From NCBI RefSeq assembly GCF_000317305.3, contig NC_023036.2, positions 1,178,001-1,242,000 of the forward strand: a stretch of DNA of 64,000 nt, written 5' to 3'. Source of the stretch: Mycolicibacterium neoaurum VKM Ac-1815D. Lineage in GTDB: Bacteria > Actinomycetota > Actinomycetes > Mycobacteriales > Mycobacteriaceae. Positions 35,447-43,979 of the stretch are shown here, piece by piece (the first letter of the stretch is position 1; each line of letters begins with the position of its first letter). The notes under the pieces are model-generated. The model was not told where the DNA came from. It ran no database searches and saw nothing but the letters and a program-made list of their open reading frames with translations. A program made the position numbers and the translations under genes.

Positions 35447-35450
35447 GTGA
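35313..35450 (+). CDS. Possible 45-codon leader ORF coupled to the first island gene
   Basis: Begins with GTG 8 bases after GGGGGG and ends in a TGA that overlaps the GTG start of the next gene (GTGA at 35447-35450). The predicted peptide, rich in Arg, Asp and Pro (VIGRFVEPGSC to DEIDNGIRS), resembles no known family. The upstream G-rich motif is like the one before the DUF4190 gene at 58884. It may be a translational-coupling leader or simply chance. Confidence 0.3.
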   Translation: MIGRFVEPGSCRAGGHGRRDSDDASPRAVLPWTPMPDEIDNGIRS

Positions 35451-36193
35451 CCGGCGGGGGCTATCCGAACGGCTCGCCGGACCCGTTCGGCGGTCCGGCG
35501 TCGGGTTCGTTTGGCGGTCCGCCGCCGGGTTCGTTTGGCGGCCCGCCGCCGGGTGCCAGCGGGCAGGGCTATTCGGGGTCGCCCGGGTTTTTCGACGCGC
35601 CAGGCAGCGGATTCGGTGCTCCGCCTCCGGGGCCTCGCGGCGAGGTCAACACACTGGCGACGCTGTCGATCGTCTTCGCGGTCGTGTTCGCCCCGGCGGG
35701 CGCGGTGCTCGGGCACCTGGCCCTGAATCAGATTCGTCGTCGCAGCCAGCGTGGCCGTGAGCGAGCGATCATCGGCTTGACACTGTCCTACATCGTTTTG
35801 GTCGCAGCGGTCATCGCCTTGGTGGTCTGGCTGGTCAGCGGCGACGAGGACTCCGGCGCCACTTCGTCGACGACCATGTCTGCGACGGGCACCACATGGA
35901 CCACTCCGCCACCGCCGCGCACCACGGTGGTCACCTCGCCGGCCCCGGTCCGGCAGACCGTCGCGGTGGGGGAATTGGCGGTCGGCGACTGTGTCGAGGT
36001 CCAGCAGTACGAACGCGTTCCCGGCGACCCCTCCACCACCAACATCAACATCTATCGCACGGCGTGCGAGGTGCGCGACGGGGTGGTTCGCGTCGACGGA
36101 CTGTTCTCCCAGCGTGGGCAGTGTAAAACCACGCTGGTCATCTCGAATCCGGAGGACACGATCTTCGCCTGCATCTCGGACTTCAAAGGATGA
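35447..36193 (+). CDS. DUF4190 membrane protein with C-terminal LppU-like extracytoplasmic domain
   Basis: 248 residues. A Gly/Pro/Phe-rich tail (residues 1-62, with PDPFGG and repeated SFGGPPPG) is followed by the DUF4190 hairpin: TM1 about 65-90, a basic loop (QIRRRSQRGRERA), TM2 about 108-130. After a Ser/Thr/Pro-rich linker comes a compact domain with four cysteines (VGDCVEV, RTACEVRDG, RGQCKTT, FACISDF) resembling the LppU/SCO3897-type small domain. First gene of the island; start chosen to match the paralogues (short V/M-T/S-x start, GTG 35447). Function unknown; a sensor or structural role at the membrane is inferred. Confidence 0.75.
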   Translation: MTGGGYPNGSPDPFGGPASGSFGGPPPGSFGGPPPGASGQGYSGSPGFFDAPGSGFGAPPPGPRGEVNTLATLSIVFAVVFAPAGAVLGHLALNQIRRRSQRGRERAIIGLTLSYIVLVAAVIALVVWLVSGDEDSGATSSTTMSATGTTWTTPPPPRTTVVTSPAPVRQTVAVGELAVGDCVEVQQYERVPGDPSTTNINIYRTACEVRDGVVRVDGLFSQRGQCKTTLVISNPEDTIFACISDFKG

Positions 36194-36227
36194 CGATGTC
36201 GACCATCGGCCATGGACGGGGTGCGCG

Positions 36228-36920
36228 GTGAGCCATCCCGGCGGCGACCCTTTCGGCGCACCTCAGTCCGGCGACCCGTTCGGTGGTCCGCCGCCGCTGA
36301 TCAACAGCACCACCGGCTACGGCAGCCCCGGTTACGGTGCGCCCGGCGGATACGGGGCGCCGCCACCGGGCCGCTCGGATATCAACACCCTTGCTGTCTT
36401 GTCGCCGATCTTTGGTGTGGTGCTGCCTCCGGTCGGTGTGGTGTTGGGTCATCTGGCTCTGCCACAGATCAGACGCACCGGCGAACGCGGTCGTGGGGCC
36501 GCACTGGCAGGGCTGGCGATCGGTTACCTGATGTGCGTGGTGCTGGTCGCCCTGCTGGTGTGGGCACTGGTGTCCGACAGCGAACCCGAAGCTCCGGTGG
36601 TCGCGCCGCCCACATCGGTGACCGTGCCGTCCACCCAGGCCGAGTCGGTGGCGCCGTCGGTGGTGACCTCCGTCGCGCCGGCGCCACCGGAACGACGGTT
36701 CAAGGTCAACCTCGGGACGGTGCCGATCGGCGCGTGCGTGGAAATTCAGCGACGCAGCACCGAGCGGGAGGATGCGCTCGATCTGTACATGGTGGATTGC
36801 CAGAAGCGCCCGGGTGTCTTCACCGTCACCCAACGCGTCGCGACCAGCGCCGATTGCACCACTGGCTATGTCGCCGCGCCCCCGGATCGGAGCCTGGCGG
36901 TATGCCTGACTCCCTACTGA
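36228..36920 (+). CDS. DUF4190 membrane protein with C-terminal LppU-like domain (second copy)
   Basis: 230 residues, same architecture as the gene before it: tail with two DPFG motifs (GGDPFGAP, SGDPFGGPPP), DUF4190 hairpin (NTLAVLSPIFGVVLPPVG, then QIRRTGERGRGAALAG), Ser/Thr/Pro linker and a four-Cys domain (IGACVEIQ, VDCQKRPG, ADCTTGY, VCLTPY). The GTG at 36228 is preceded by the last bases of a 34-base spacer. It is a diverged tandem paralogue of the 35447 gene. Confidence 0.75.
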   Translation: MSHPGGDPFGAPQSGDPFGGPPPLINSTTGYGSPGYGAPGGYGAPPPGRSDINTLAVLSPIFGVVLPPVGVVLGHLALPQIRRTGERGRGAALAGLAIGYLMCVVLVALLVWALVSDSEPEAPVVAPPTSVTVPSTQAESVAPSVVTSVAPAPPERRFKVNLGTVPIGACVEIQRRSTEREDALDLYMVDCQKRPGVFTVTQRVATSADCTTGYVAAPPDRSLAVCLTPY

Positions 36921-36956
36921 TGGTCGGCTCGGTACCCGATCGCTCCAGGTGGTCGT

Positions 36957-37535
36957 GTGGCACCCACTGATCCGTTCGACTTCAGCGATTTCGGTCCCGC
37001 CGGCCGCCCGGGTGGACCGGTACCCGGGCCAGGACCGTCCGGACCGTCCAGCAGTGGGCATCCCGGTGGTTTCGACCCGTGGGCCGGACAACCCGCGCCG
37101 ACCCCGAACCCGCCTGCTTCTGCCACCGACACCTTCGGAAACCCCTCCGGGACGGATACATTCGGTCCGACCCGGATAGCTGATGCTTTCGGTTCGGCGG
37201 GCGGCCTCGGTGCGCCGGCGTTGACCACGAGCGGGCCGCCGTTGATCTGGATGGTGGTGGCGCTGCTGTTGGCCGTCTGCGGATGCGCCGTCGCGTCGAC
37301 CGGAGCGCTGGCCGGCGCCGGGATCGCGACGGCCCTGACCGGTTGGTTGCTGGCGGGTCCGGTCGCCATCGGAGCGGTGGCCGTCTACAACCGCGTCGAC
37401 ACCCGACGGCGCACCGCGTCGATCTACTCCGCGCCCAGGTGGATTTCCAACATCTACTGGGTGGTGCTCGTCGCCTGCCTGGCCGGTATCACCGTGAGTG
37501 CCTGGCAGATTGCCATGTGGGCGGGCAGGCTCTGA
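36957..37535 (+). CDS. Three-TM membrane protein of the island
   Basis: 192 residues. The first 95 form a Pro/Gly-rich tail with TDPFDFSDFG and FDPWAGQP; three TM helices follow at about 98-117, 119-138 and 163-185, the last two separated by a basic loop (YNRVDTRRRTASIY). No known family recognised. It ends overlapping the vWA gene by one base (TGATG), so it is part of the coupled run. The DP-aromatic motifs in its tail recur throughout the island. Confidence 0.68.
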   Translation: MAPTDPFDFSDFGPAGRPGGPVPGPGPSGPSSSGHPGGFDPWAGQPAPTPNPPASATDTFGNPSGTDTFGPTRIADAFGSAGGLGAPALTTSGPPLIWMVVALLLAVCGCAVASTGALAGAGIATALTGWLLAGPVAIGAVAVYNRVDTRRRTASIYSAPRWISNIYWVVLVACLAGITVSAWQIAMWAGRL

Positions 37536-40420
37536 TGCCAGATCATCGAAGAGTACTGATGGGCAACGCCGTCGGCAGGTTCGTGGTGGCCGTGTTGTCT
37601 GCCGTGCTGCTGGCCGGACTGGCCTTCGTCGGCGCGGGAATCGCGCGTGCGGTGGACCAGAACGCCGGCGCCAACCGGTTCGGGGCGTGCTTGGCCGCCC
37701 AGAAGACCGGAGACCTGCTGCTGTTGTTCGATCAGTCGAGCAGTCTGCAGTCCACCGATCCCGAGGATGCCCGCCTCAAAGCGGCTCGCTATCTGCTGGG
37801 CACGCTCGGCACCTACGCCGACCGGGTCGGTGCGGACCTACAGGTTTCGGCAGCGGGTTTCTCCGACACGTACAAGCCCGGTCCGTCCTGGACCCGGTTG
37901 ACCGAACAGTCGGCCGGCGGCGCGGGTGACCAGATCGCCGATATCGCTCGTACCGACGATGGTATCGACACCGACTATCAGCTGGCGCTGTCCGGAGCCC
38001 GCCAGGCGCTGGCCGAGCGCGGTTCGGGCCCGGGCGGAGCACCGCGCTGCCAGGCCATCGCCTGGTTCTCCGACGGCAAGATCGACTACACCGTGCGCTC
38101 CGCGTCCAAGCCGTACGCCGACGGTGTCACGTTGAACGACCAGGCCGGTGTGGACGCAACCCGGCAGCAGGCGATCGACTCCATCTGCAGGCCCGGTGGG
38201 GTGGCAGATCAGGTCCGGTCGGGCAGCATCATCATGCTGGGAGTCGGCCTGGGAGCGGCCCAGTCGCCTGCCGATTTCGATGTGATGTCGGCGATCAGTA
38301 CCGGAAACGGGCTCAATGGAATGTCCTGTGGACAGATCACCGAGCCGATCCCCGGCAGCTTCTATTCGGTGTCCAACATCGACGACATGCTCTTCGCGTT
38401 CGACGCGCTGAACCCCGATCCCGGCGTCACCAACACCGCTCCGGTGTGCCGGATCCAGGTGTGCCCGGAAGCGCGGCACAACTTCACGCTGGATCGGTCC
38501 ATCAAATCGGTCAGCATCCTAGGTTCCGGTGGAGTCCCGGGGGTGGTGCCGTATTTGGTGGCCCCGTCCGGGGAAACCCTGGAATTGCCGAAGGTTCCCG
38601 GCCCGACGGATGTCACGGTCGCCGGTATACCGGTGCGCTACGAATGGCAATCGGAGTCCGCCCAGACCATCGCGCTGAGCAATGCCGGCGCGCCCGGTTG
38701 GTCGGGTCAGTGGGCGATCGTCTACGTCGACACCACCGGTGAGCATCCCGATGCGGTGTCGAAGGTGAGCATTCACATCACCACCGACATCTACCCGGCG
38801 CTCGCCGACAAGGACAACCTGGCCTGGCACAGCGGAAGCGTGCTCGACGGCGTGACGTTCGGTCTCGTCGACGGGCAGGGCTCCACCTTGCGCCCGACCG
38901 ACCTCGCCGGTGCCGCGGTCTTGTCCGCTTCATTGGAACCCGCAGGTGCGCAGTCGATCCCGATCTTGCAGGCGGTTCCCAAGGAGGCCATCGCCACTCC
39001 GGTCGACGTCGACCTCACCGCCGTCAGCCCCGGACCGGCGACGCTGAAGCTTTCCCTTGTCGTCACCACCGCACCCGCGCTGGATCCGGCGGGGGTACAG
39101 GTGGCACCCGGCACCGAACTGTCGCCGCAGGACGTCGAGGTGCCCATCCAGATCCTGCCCAAGCTGGGTCTGCCGACACCGGGTACCCGGGTCGACTTCG
39201 GCACCGGTGAGACGGCGAACGGCGTCACGTCGTCGTTGGACATCACCGGTCCCGGGTGCGCATGGGTGGCCGACTCGGACGCGCCCGAGGTCGTCGCCTC
39301 ACCCGACGGGATCGGCGCGGTCAGCGTCACTTCCTCGTCGAACTCGGCGCAGACCTGCCTGAAGGTCGCCGATGGCGAGACCGGCACGCTGCAGCTGACC
39401 TTGCGCACCGAGGCCAACGGGCAGGGCGGGCTCAACGGCACCCTCCCGTTGCACGTTGCGGCACTGGAGAATCCGGACGACTCGCAGGTCGTAGATGTTC
39501 CCTTCACCGCGTCGTTGCTCAAGCCGTTGAACACGACGAACTTCGTGTTGGTACTCATCGCCGCGTTACTTCTCGGTCCGGGGATTCCGCTGGCGCTGCT
39601 GTACCTGTCGAAATGGTGGGTCAGCAAGATCCCCGACACCCCACTGCTTGCCGAGCGGATTCAGGTCGAGTTCGACGGTGACACCCTGCGGCGTGATGGC
39701 CGGCCGTTCGCGATGGCGGATACCGATCTGGTCAATCCGGTACCCGGTTTGGCCGGCGGGGCGCGGTCATTGTCGGTGCTCGGTGTGAACCTGGTGGCGC
39801 AGACCGGACGAAGCCCGTTCGGTATCGGGCGAGTGGTGGTCGAGTCAGGTGGCCTGATCAGCACCGGTTCGGAGCTGCCCGGTACCGACGACAGCGGTCT
39901 GCGCGCGGTGTTGCCGCTGGCCGTACACAACAAGTGGGTCGTGCTGCATGACCCGCACGGCCCGGCCAATGCTGCCGAAATTCTGCTGTTGGTGGCAGGC
40001 AGCACCGACATCCCGGCGCGGGAACGGATTTTCGACGAGATCGGTCAGCGGGCCGGCGAGCTGCTCAACGGCCTCCGGTTGCGGGCCGTACAGGCCGGTC
40101 TGGCACCCGTGCACGATGACCCGGGAGCATCGGCGTCCCCGTTCGGCGGCGGGGGAGAAGCCGTGGCTCCGGCCGCGGACCCCTTCGGCGGCGGCCCGCC
40201 GGTCGTGCACGGCGGCTTATCGATTCCCGCATCGGACCCGTTCACGGCGCAGTCGGCCGAACCGCGACAGCCGGCGGAGTCGCCGGTGCCGCAGCGGCCT
40301 GTGCATCCCGACGACGCCGTTCGCCCGGTGCCCCCGCCGCCTCCACCGGCCGGACCGCCGGGAGCCGGACCACCGGCCCCGCCACGCTTCGACCCCGATC
40401 CGTTCGACCCGTTCGAGTAA
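37535..40420 (+). CDS. Membrane-anchored von Willebrand factor A protein
   Basis: 961 residues. An N-terminal signal/TM segment (about 13-36) precedes an extracytoplasmic vWA domain whose MIDAS motif is FDQSSSLQ (D66, S68, S70) with FSDGK further on. The middle (about 270-660) is beta-rich, Ig-like. A TM helix at about 668-692 (FVLVLIAALLLGPGIPLALLYL) is followed by basic residues and a cytosolic region of about 265 residues ending in a Pro-rich tail with four DPF motifs (ADPFGG, SDPFTA, DPDPFDPFE). It precedes the tubulin-like gene by 8 bases. It probably senses or binds something outside and signals to the cytosolic proteins. Confidence 0.82.
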   Translation: MPDHRRVLMGNAVGRFVVAVLSAVLLAGLAFVGAGIARAVDQNAGANRFGACLAAQKTGDLLLLFDQSSSLQSTDPEDARLKAARYLLGTLGTYADRVGADLQVSAAGFSDTYKPGPSWTRLTEQSAGGAGDQIADIARTDDGIDTDYQLALSGARQALAERGSGPGGAPRCQAIAWFSDGKIDYTVRSASKPYADGVTLNDQAGVDATRQQAIDSICRPGGVADQVRSGSIIMLGVGLGAAQSPADFDVMSAISTGNGLNGMSCGQITEPIPGSFYSVSNIDDMLFAFDALNPDPGVTNTAPVCRIQVCPEARHNFTLDRSIKSVSILGSGGVPGVVPYLVAPSGETLELPKVPGPTDVTVAGIPVRYEWQSESAQTIALSNAGAPGWSGQWAIVYVDTTGEHPDAVSKVSIHITTDIYPALADKDNLAWHSGSVLDGVTFGLVDGQGSTLRPTDLAGAAVLSASLEPAGAQSIPILQAVPKEAIATPVDVDLTAVSPGPATLKLSLVVTTAPALDPAGVQVAPGTELSPQDVEVPIQILPKLGLPTPGTRVDFGTGETANGVTSSLDITGPGCAWVADSDAPEVVASPDGIGAVSVTSSSNSAQTCLKVADGETGTLQLTLRTEANGQGGLNGTLPLHVAALENPDDSQVVDVPFTASLLKPLNTTNFVLVLIAALLLGPGIPLALLYLSKWWVSKIPDTPLLAERIQVEFDGDTLRRDGRPFAMADTDLVNPVPGLAGGARSLSVLGVNLVAQTGRSPFGIGRVVVESGGLISTGSELPGTDDSGLRAVLPLAVHNKWVVLHDPHGPANAAEILLLVAGSTDIPARERIFDEIGQRAGELLNGLRLRAVQAGLAPVHDDPGASASPFGGGGEAVAPAADPFGGGPPVVHGGLSIPASDPFTAQSAEPRQPAESPVPQRPVHPDDAVRPVPPPPPPAGPPGAGPPAPPRFDPDPFDPFE

Positions 40421-40428
40421 GGAAACCG

Positions 40429-43400
40429 ATGAGACGATTCCTGGTGGTGGGCTGCGGTGGATCCGGCGGCGCCACGCTGGCGTTCATGATGGACCAGCTG
40501 CGCTCCGAGTTGCACAACGCCGGTATCGACAAGCTGTTGGCCGGTTGGCAGTTCGTCCATATCGACGTGCCGAGTGCGGCCGAATCCGGTCCGGAGGGCC
40601 TGGCCAATGTGCCCGCGCAGGGCGGCACGTATATCGGGTGCGGTCCGCAGGGCAGTAGCTACGCCGTGCTGGATGGTGCGCTGTCCCAGCGGCTGACCTC
40701 CGAGTCCGCGTTGGACACGGTGGCGACCTGGGCGCCCCGCAATCCCCAGGAGGTATCCATCCCGATCTCGGCGGGTGCCGGCCAGTACCGCGCTATCGGT
40801 CGGATGATCACGCTGAGCAAGGCCAACGACATCCACGGCCGGCTGCAGGCCGCCTGGGACACGCTGTTCAAGGTCGAGACCATCGCCGAGATGCAGCGGG
40901 TCAGCGTGCCCGGCATGGGGCGCTTCGATCCGAACGAACCGCCCCTGGTGTTGGTGGTCTCGTCGATGGCCGGTGGCGCCGGCGCATCGATGGCGTTGGA
41001 CGTATGCCGGCTGCTGACGCTCGTCACCGGACTGGACCCGAAGCTCATGGGCGTGTTCATGGTGACCCCGGACATCTTCGACTCGCTGCCGCAGAGCCAG
41101 GTCATCGGCGTGCGCGCCAATGCGCTGGCGATGCTCGGCGAGATCGTGGCCAGTCAGGCCGGCGCGGCGCGTGAGCACGATGTGCGGATCTTGCGCGCAC
41201 TCGGCCAGCACCACGGCGAAGGTGAGCCGATCCCGTTCGCGCGGGTGTTCCCGGTGGGCCGCTACATCGGTGCCGACCGCACCTTGTTCGGTGACGGTTC
41301 CCAATTCGGCGTGTACCGCGGGCTCGCGCGCGGGCTGGCGGGGCTAATGATGAGTGGCCGGGCCAGCGATCAGTTCGTGGCCTACGATCTCGGCAACACC
41401 GCCTCCCCGCCGGGAGACCGCGACCTGCTCGGGTGGGGCATCTCCGCCTGGGATGTACTGCCCTGGGGCACTTACGGTTTCAGTAGTCTCAGTATGGGTC
41501 GCGACCGCTACGGTGAGTACGCCGCGCAGCGCTTGGCCCGCAGCTGTGTGGACAAGCTGCTGACCGGTCACATGCAACCCGGCAATCCGGCGTCCAGTCT
41601 CGAACAGCTCGACTCACTGGTATCCAGCCAGTGGCAGGCACATTGCGGGGAACTGGGTCTGCCGTCCGACGCCGGTGACGAACAGAGCCGCGTCGGCGTA
41701 CTCGGCCCGTGGATCGGCCAGCAGGCATTCCCGGCCGAGGCGATCAACGCGACCGTCAATGGGCTGCTGGAGCGCCAGTTGCGTGGCTACCTACCGAATC
41801 CCGCGGGGATGAGTGCCGAGCAGTGGGTACCGATCTTCCGGCAAGCCGTCCAGAACCGGCGGGCAGATCTGCAGCGCGCGACCGCCGAGGCGGCGTATGC
41901 GATGGCCTTCCAATGGCACCGCGAGTTCGCCGACAAACTCGAGGCGGTCGTGGGACGTGCCACATCCTCGCTGGGCCTGCCCTACGCGCGCGAGGTGGTC
42001 GACCGAATCCGTAGGCACGTCGACGATGTGCTGGCGCCGGCGGTCGGACAGCTCGGTGCGATGGGGCCGCCCGATATCGTGGCGGTCCCGCCGCAGGTCG
42101 ACGCCGCACTACGGTCGCTACGCGGCGAGATGACCAACGCTGACCAGGTATTGGGCACCGCGCTGGACGGGTTCCGGGCCAACGTGCGCAGGCAGCTCTT
42201 CGCCGACGCTGCGGTGCGGCTGTCGCAGGTGATGCAGGTGATGGGCACCGAACTACTCGCGCCGCTGCGAGAGTCGTTGGGGCAGGCCATGATCCTGCTC
42301 GAGAAGGCCAAGTCCGACCCGCCGACCGATGTCGGTCTTGCGCGGTTGGCCACCGATCAGTACGCCGCCTGGCCCTCGGATGCCGACGAGCTGGTGCCGC
42401 CGCGGTTCGCCGAGGCCAACAACGAGGTGCTGCTCATCAGTTCCGGCGCGTTCAAGGTGCAGTACGAGGCGGACCTGCCGAAGGCTGTCGCGGGTGCCAA
42501 TGCGATGGTGGCGCTGCGCTCGGCCATCGATGACGCCACCGCCCAGGTGATCGCGGGACGTTGGCAGACCACCGGCGGGGTGTCGGCGCCGGGCGGCCTG
42601 ATCACGCGGACCGCTTCCTGGGTGACCCGTGCACTGGGCTTGGATCCGGAGAACGGCAGGCCCAGGGTGCCGTCCATGGCTCAGTTCGACATCGGTACCC
42701 GCCCCGCGGAATTGCTGGCGCGCGCCCGGTTGTACGTGGGCCGTCCCGGTGAGGCGTTCGAGGAGTTCACCAAGGTGTCGCTGCGCGATTACGTGCAGGG
42801 CGTCGGCGCTTCGGAAGCCGAACTGTCGGTGCGCCGACGGGATATCGCCACGAAGTTCGGTGAGGCATTGTCGTTGGCCCGGCCGTTGGCCAGCGTCAAC
42901 GACCAGGCGTTGCAACGAGTCCATCCGGGCCAGCAGACCGAGTACCGCTACAAGTTCTCCGAGATCCCGTTCGCCGGTCAGCCGGTGGCCGACGAGTTGG
43001 CCGAGGTGTTGCGGGCCAACCCGCGAAATGACCAGGCCTCCAAGGACAATTTCAACAGGTCACTGTCCGATGAGGACAGTGTGACGCACATCGACATCTT
43101 CGGCTCGTACCCGAACTACTCGCCGTTGGCCTTCGATTCGGTGCTCAAACCGGCCGCGCAACAGTGGGCGCAAACCGCCGGACCGGGCCGCGGCACCTTC
43201 TGGCGGTTCCGCCGGTCCCGGCCGCTGTCGGCATCGCTGCCGATGACCGATGACGAACGACGCACCATGACGGCCGGGTGGTTCCTCGGTCAGCTCATCG
43301 GTCGCATCCAGATCCCCGCATCACCGTTCGACAAGCCGGTGCGGATCTTCGATGGTGCCGAGAACCGATGGCTGGACTTCCCCAACCCCTTGCTGACGCC

Positions 43401-43977
43401 CCCGTCGGCCTTCACCGCGTCCTATGACTGGCTGCCCGCGGTGTTGGAGAGCATCTTGCTGGCGATCGCGCAGTCGCACGAGCCGCCGGTGATGACATCG
43501 CTACGGCCGTACACGGTGCTGCGCGGACTCTACGACTCCCATACCCAGGACCCGGCCAGCGGCATCGTGGAACTTTCTGCCGCAGAACTGGTGCGGACCT
43601 TCCTGCGCTCCGGGGAGACCGCCGCCGGGGTGGCATCGCGCAATCCGAAGATCGCTGCCGCCGGCACCGCCGAGGAGCGGGCCGCCGCCGCTGAGGAATG
43701 GTTGACCTCGGTACGCGACGTGGCGACGCAGTACCTGCCGGCCGGGATGCCCGGCGCGGTCGAGGGCGGGGCATTCACCACGGTCGCGACCCGCGCCGCC
43801 GCCTCCAAGACACCGATCTTCCGGGACCTGGCACCGGATGTGTACTGGGCGACCAGCGTGCTGATCACCCTGGTGCAGCGTGAGGCCGCAGCCTTGGCCG
43901 CCGGCGAGATGGGGGCGGCGCCCGGAGGTTACGACGACGGAAGTTCGGTGGTCATACCGGAGGGCGGGACGTTCTGA
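40429..43977 (+). CDS. Large tubulin-like GTPase-domain protein
   Basis: 1182 residues. The N-terminal region has the tubulin/FtsZ-type fold signatures: a nucleotide-binding strand-loop VVGCGGSGGAT (about residues 6-16) and the phosphate loop SSMAGGAGASM (about 178-188), here a variant of the tubulin GGGTGSG motif. The remaining 800 residues are mostly helical with no recognised domain. The arrangement matches the actinobacterial tubulin-like (Tubulin_2) family, known chiefly from conserved gene neighbourhoods with vWA and GTPase genes. Gaps to its neighbours are 8 and 2 bases. Whether it polymerises is unknown. Confidence 0.75.
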   Translation: MRRFLVVGCGGSGGATLAFMMDQLRSELHNAGIDKLLAGWQFVHIDVPSAAESGPEGLANVPAQGGTYIGCGPQGSSYAVLDGALSQRLTSESALDTVATWAPRNPQEVSIPISAGAGQYRAIGRMITLSKANDIHGRLQAAWDTLFKVETIAEMQRVSVPGMGRFDPNEPPLVLVVSSMAGGAGASMALDVCRLLTLVTGLDPKLMGVFMVTPDIFDSLPQSQVIGVRANALAMLGEIVASQAGAAREHDVRILRALGQHHGEGEPIPFARVFPVGRYIGADRTLFGDGSQFGVYRGLARGLAGLMMSGRASDQFVAYDLGNTASPPGDRDLLGWGISAWDVLPWGTYGFSSLSMGRDRYGEYAAQRLARSCVDKLLTGHMQPGNPASSLEQLDSLVSSQWQAHCGELGLPSDAGDEQSRVGVLGPWIGQQAFPAEAINATVNGLLERQLRGYLPNPAGMSAEQWVPIFRQAVQNRRADLQRATAEAAYAMAFQWHREFADKLEAVVGRATSSLGLPYAREVVDRIRRHVDDVLAPAVGQLGAMGPPDIVAVPPQVDAALRSLRGEMTNADQVLGTALDGFRANVRRQLFADAAVRLSQVMQVMGTELLAPLRESLGQAMILLEKAKSDPPTDVGLARLATDQYAAWPSDADELVPPRFAEANNEVLLISSGAFKVQYEADLPKAVAGANAMVALRSAIDDATAQVIAGRWQTTGGVSAPGGLITRTASWVTRALGLDPENGRPRVPSMAQFDIGTRPAELLARARLYVGRPGEAFEEFTKVSLRDYVQGVGASEAELSVRRRDIATKFGEALSLARPLASVNDQALQRVHPGQQTEYRYKFSEIPFAGQPVADELAEVLRANPRNDQASKDNFNRSLSDEDSVTHIDIFGSYPNYSPLAFDSVLKPAAQQWAQTAGPGRGTFWRFRRSRPLSASLPMTDDERRTMTAGWFLGQLIGRIQIPASPFDKPVRIFDGAENRWLDFPNPLLTPPSAFTASYDWLPAVLESILLAIAQSHEPPVMTSLRPYTVLRGLYDSHTQDPASGIVELSAAELVRTFLRSGETAAGVASRNPKIAAAGTAEERAAAAEEWLTSVRDVATQYLPAGMPGAVEGGAFTTVATRAAASKTPIFRDLAPDVYWATSVLITLVQREAAALAAGEMGAAPGGYDDGSSVVIPEGGTF

Positions 43978-43979
43978 CG

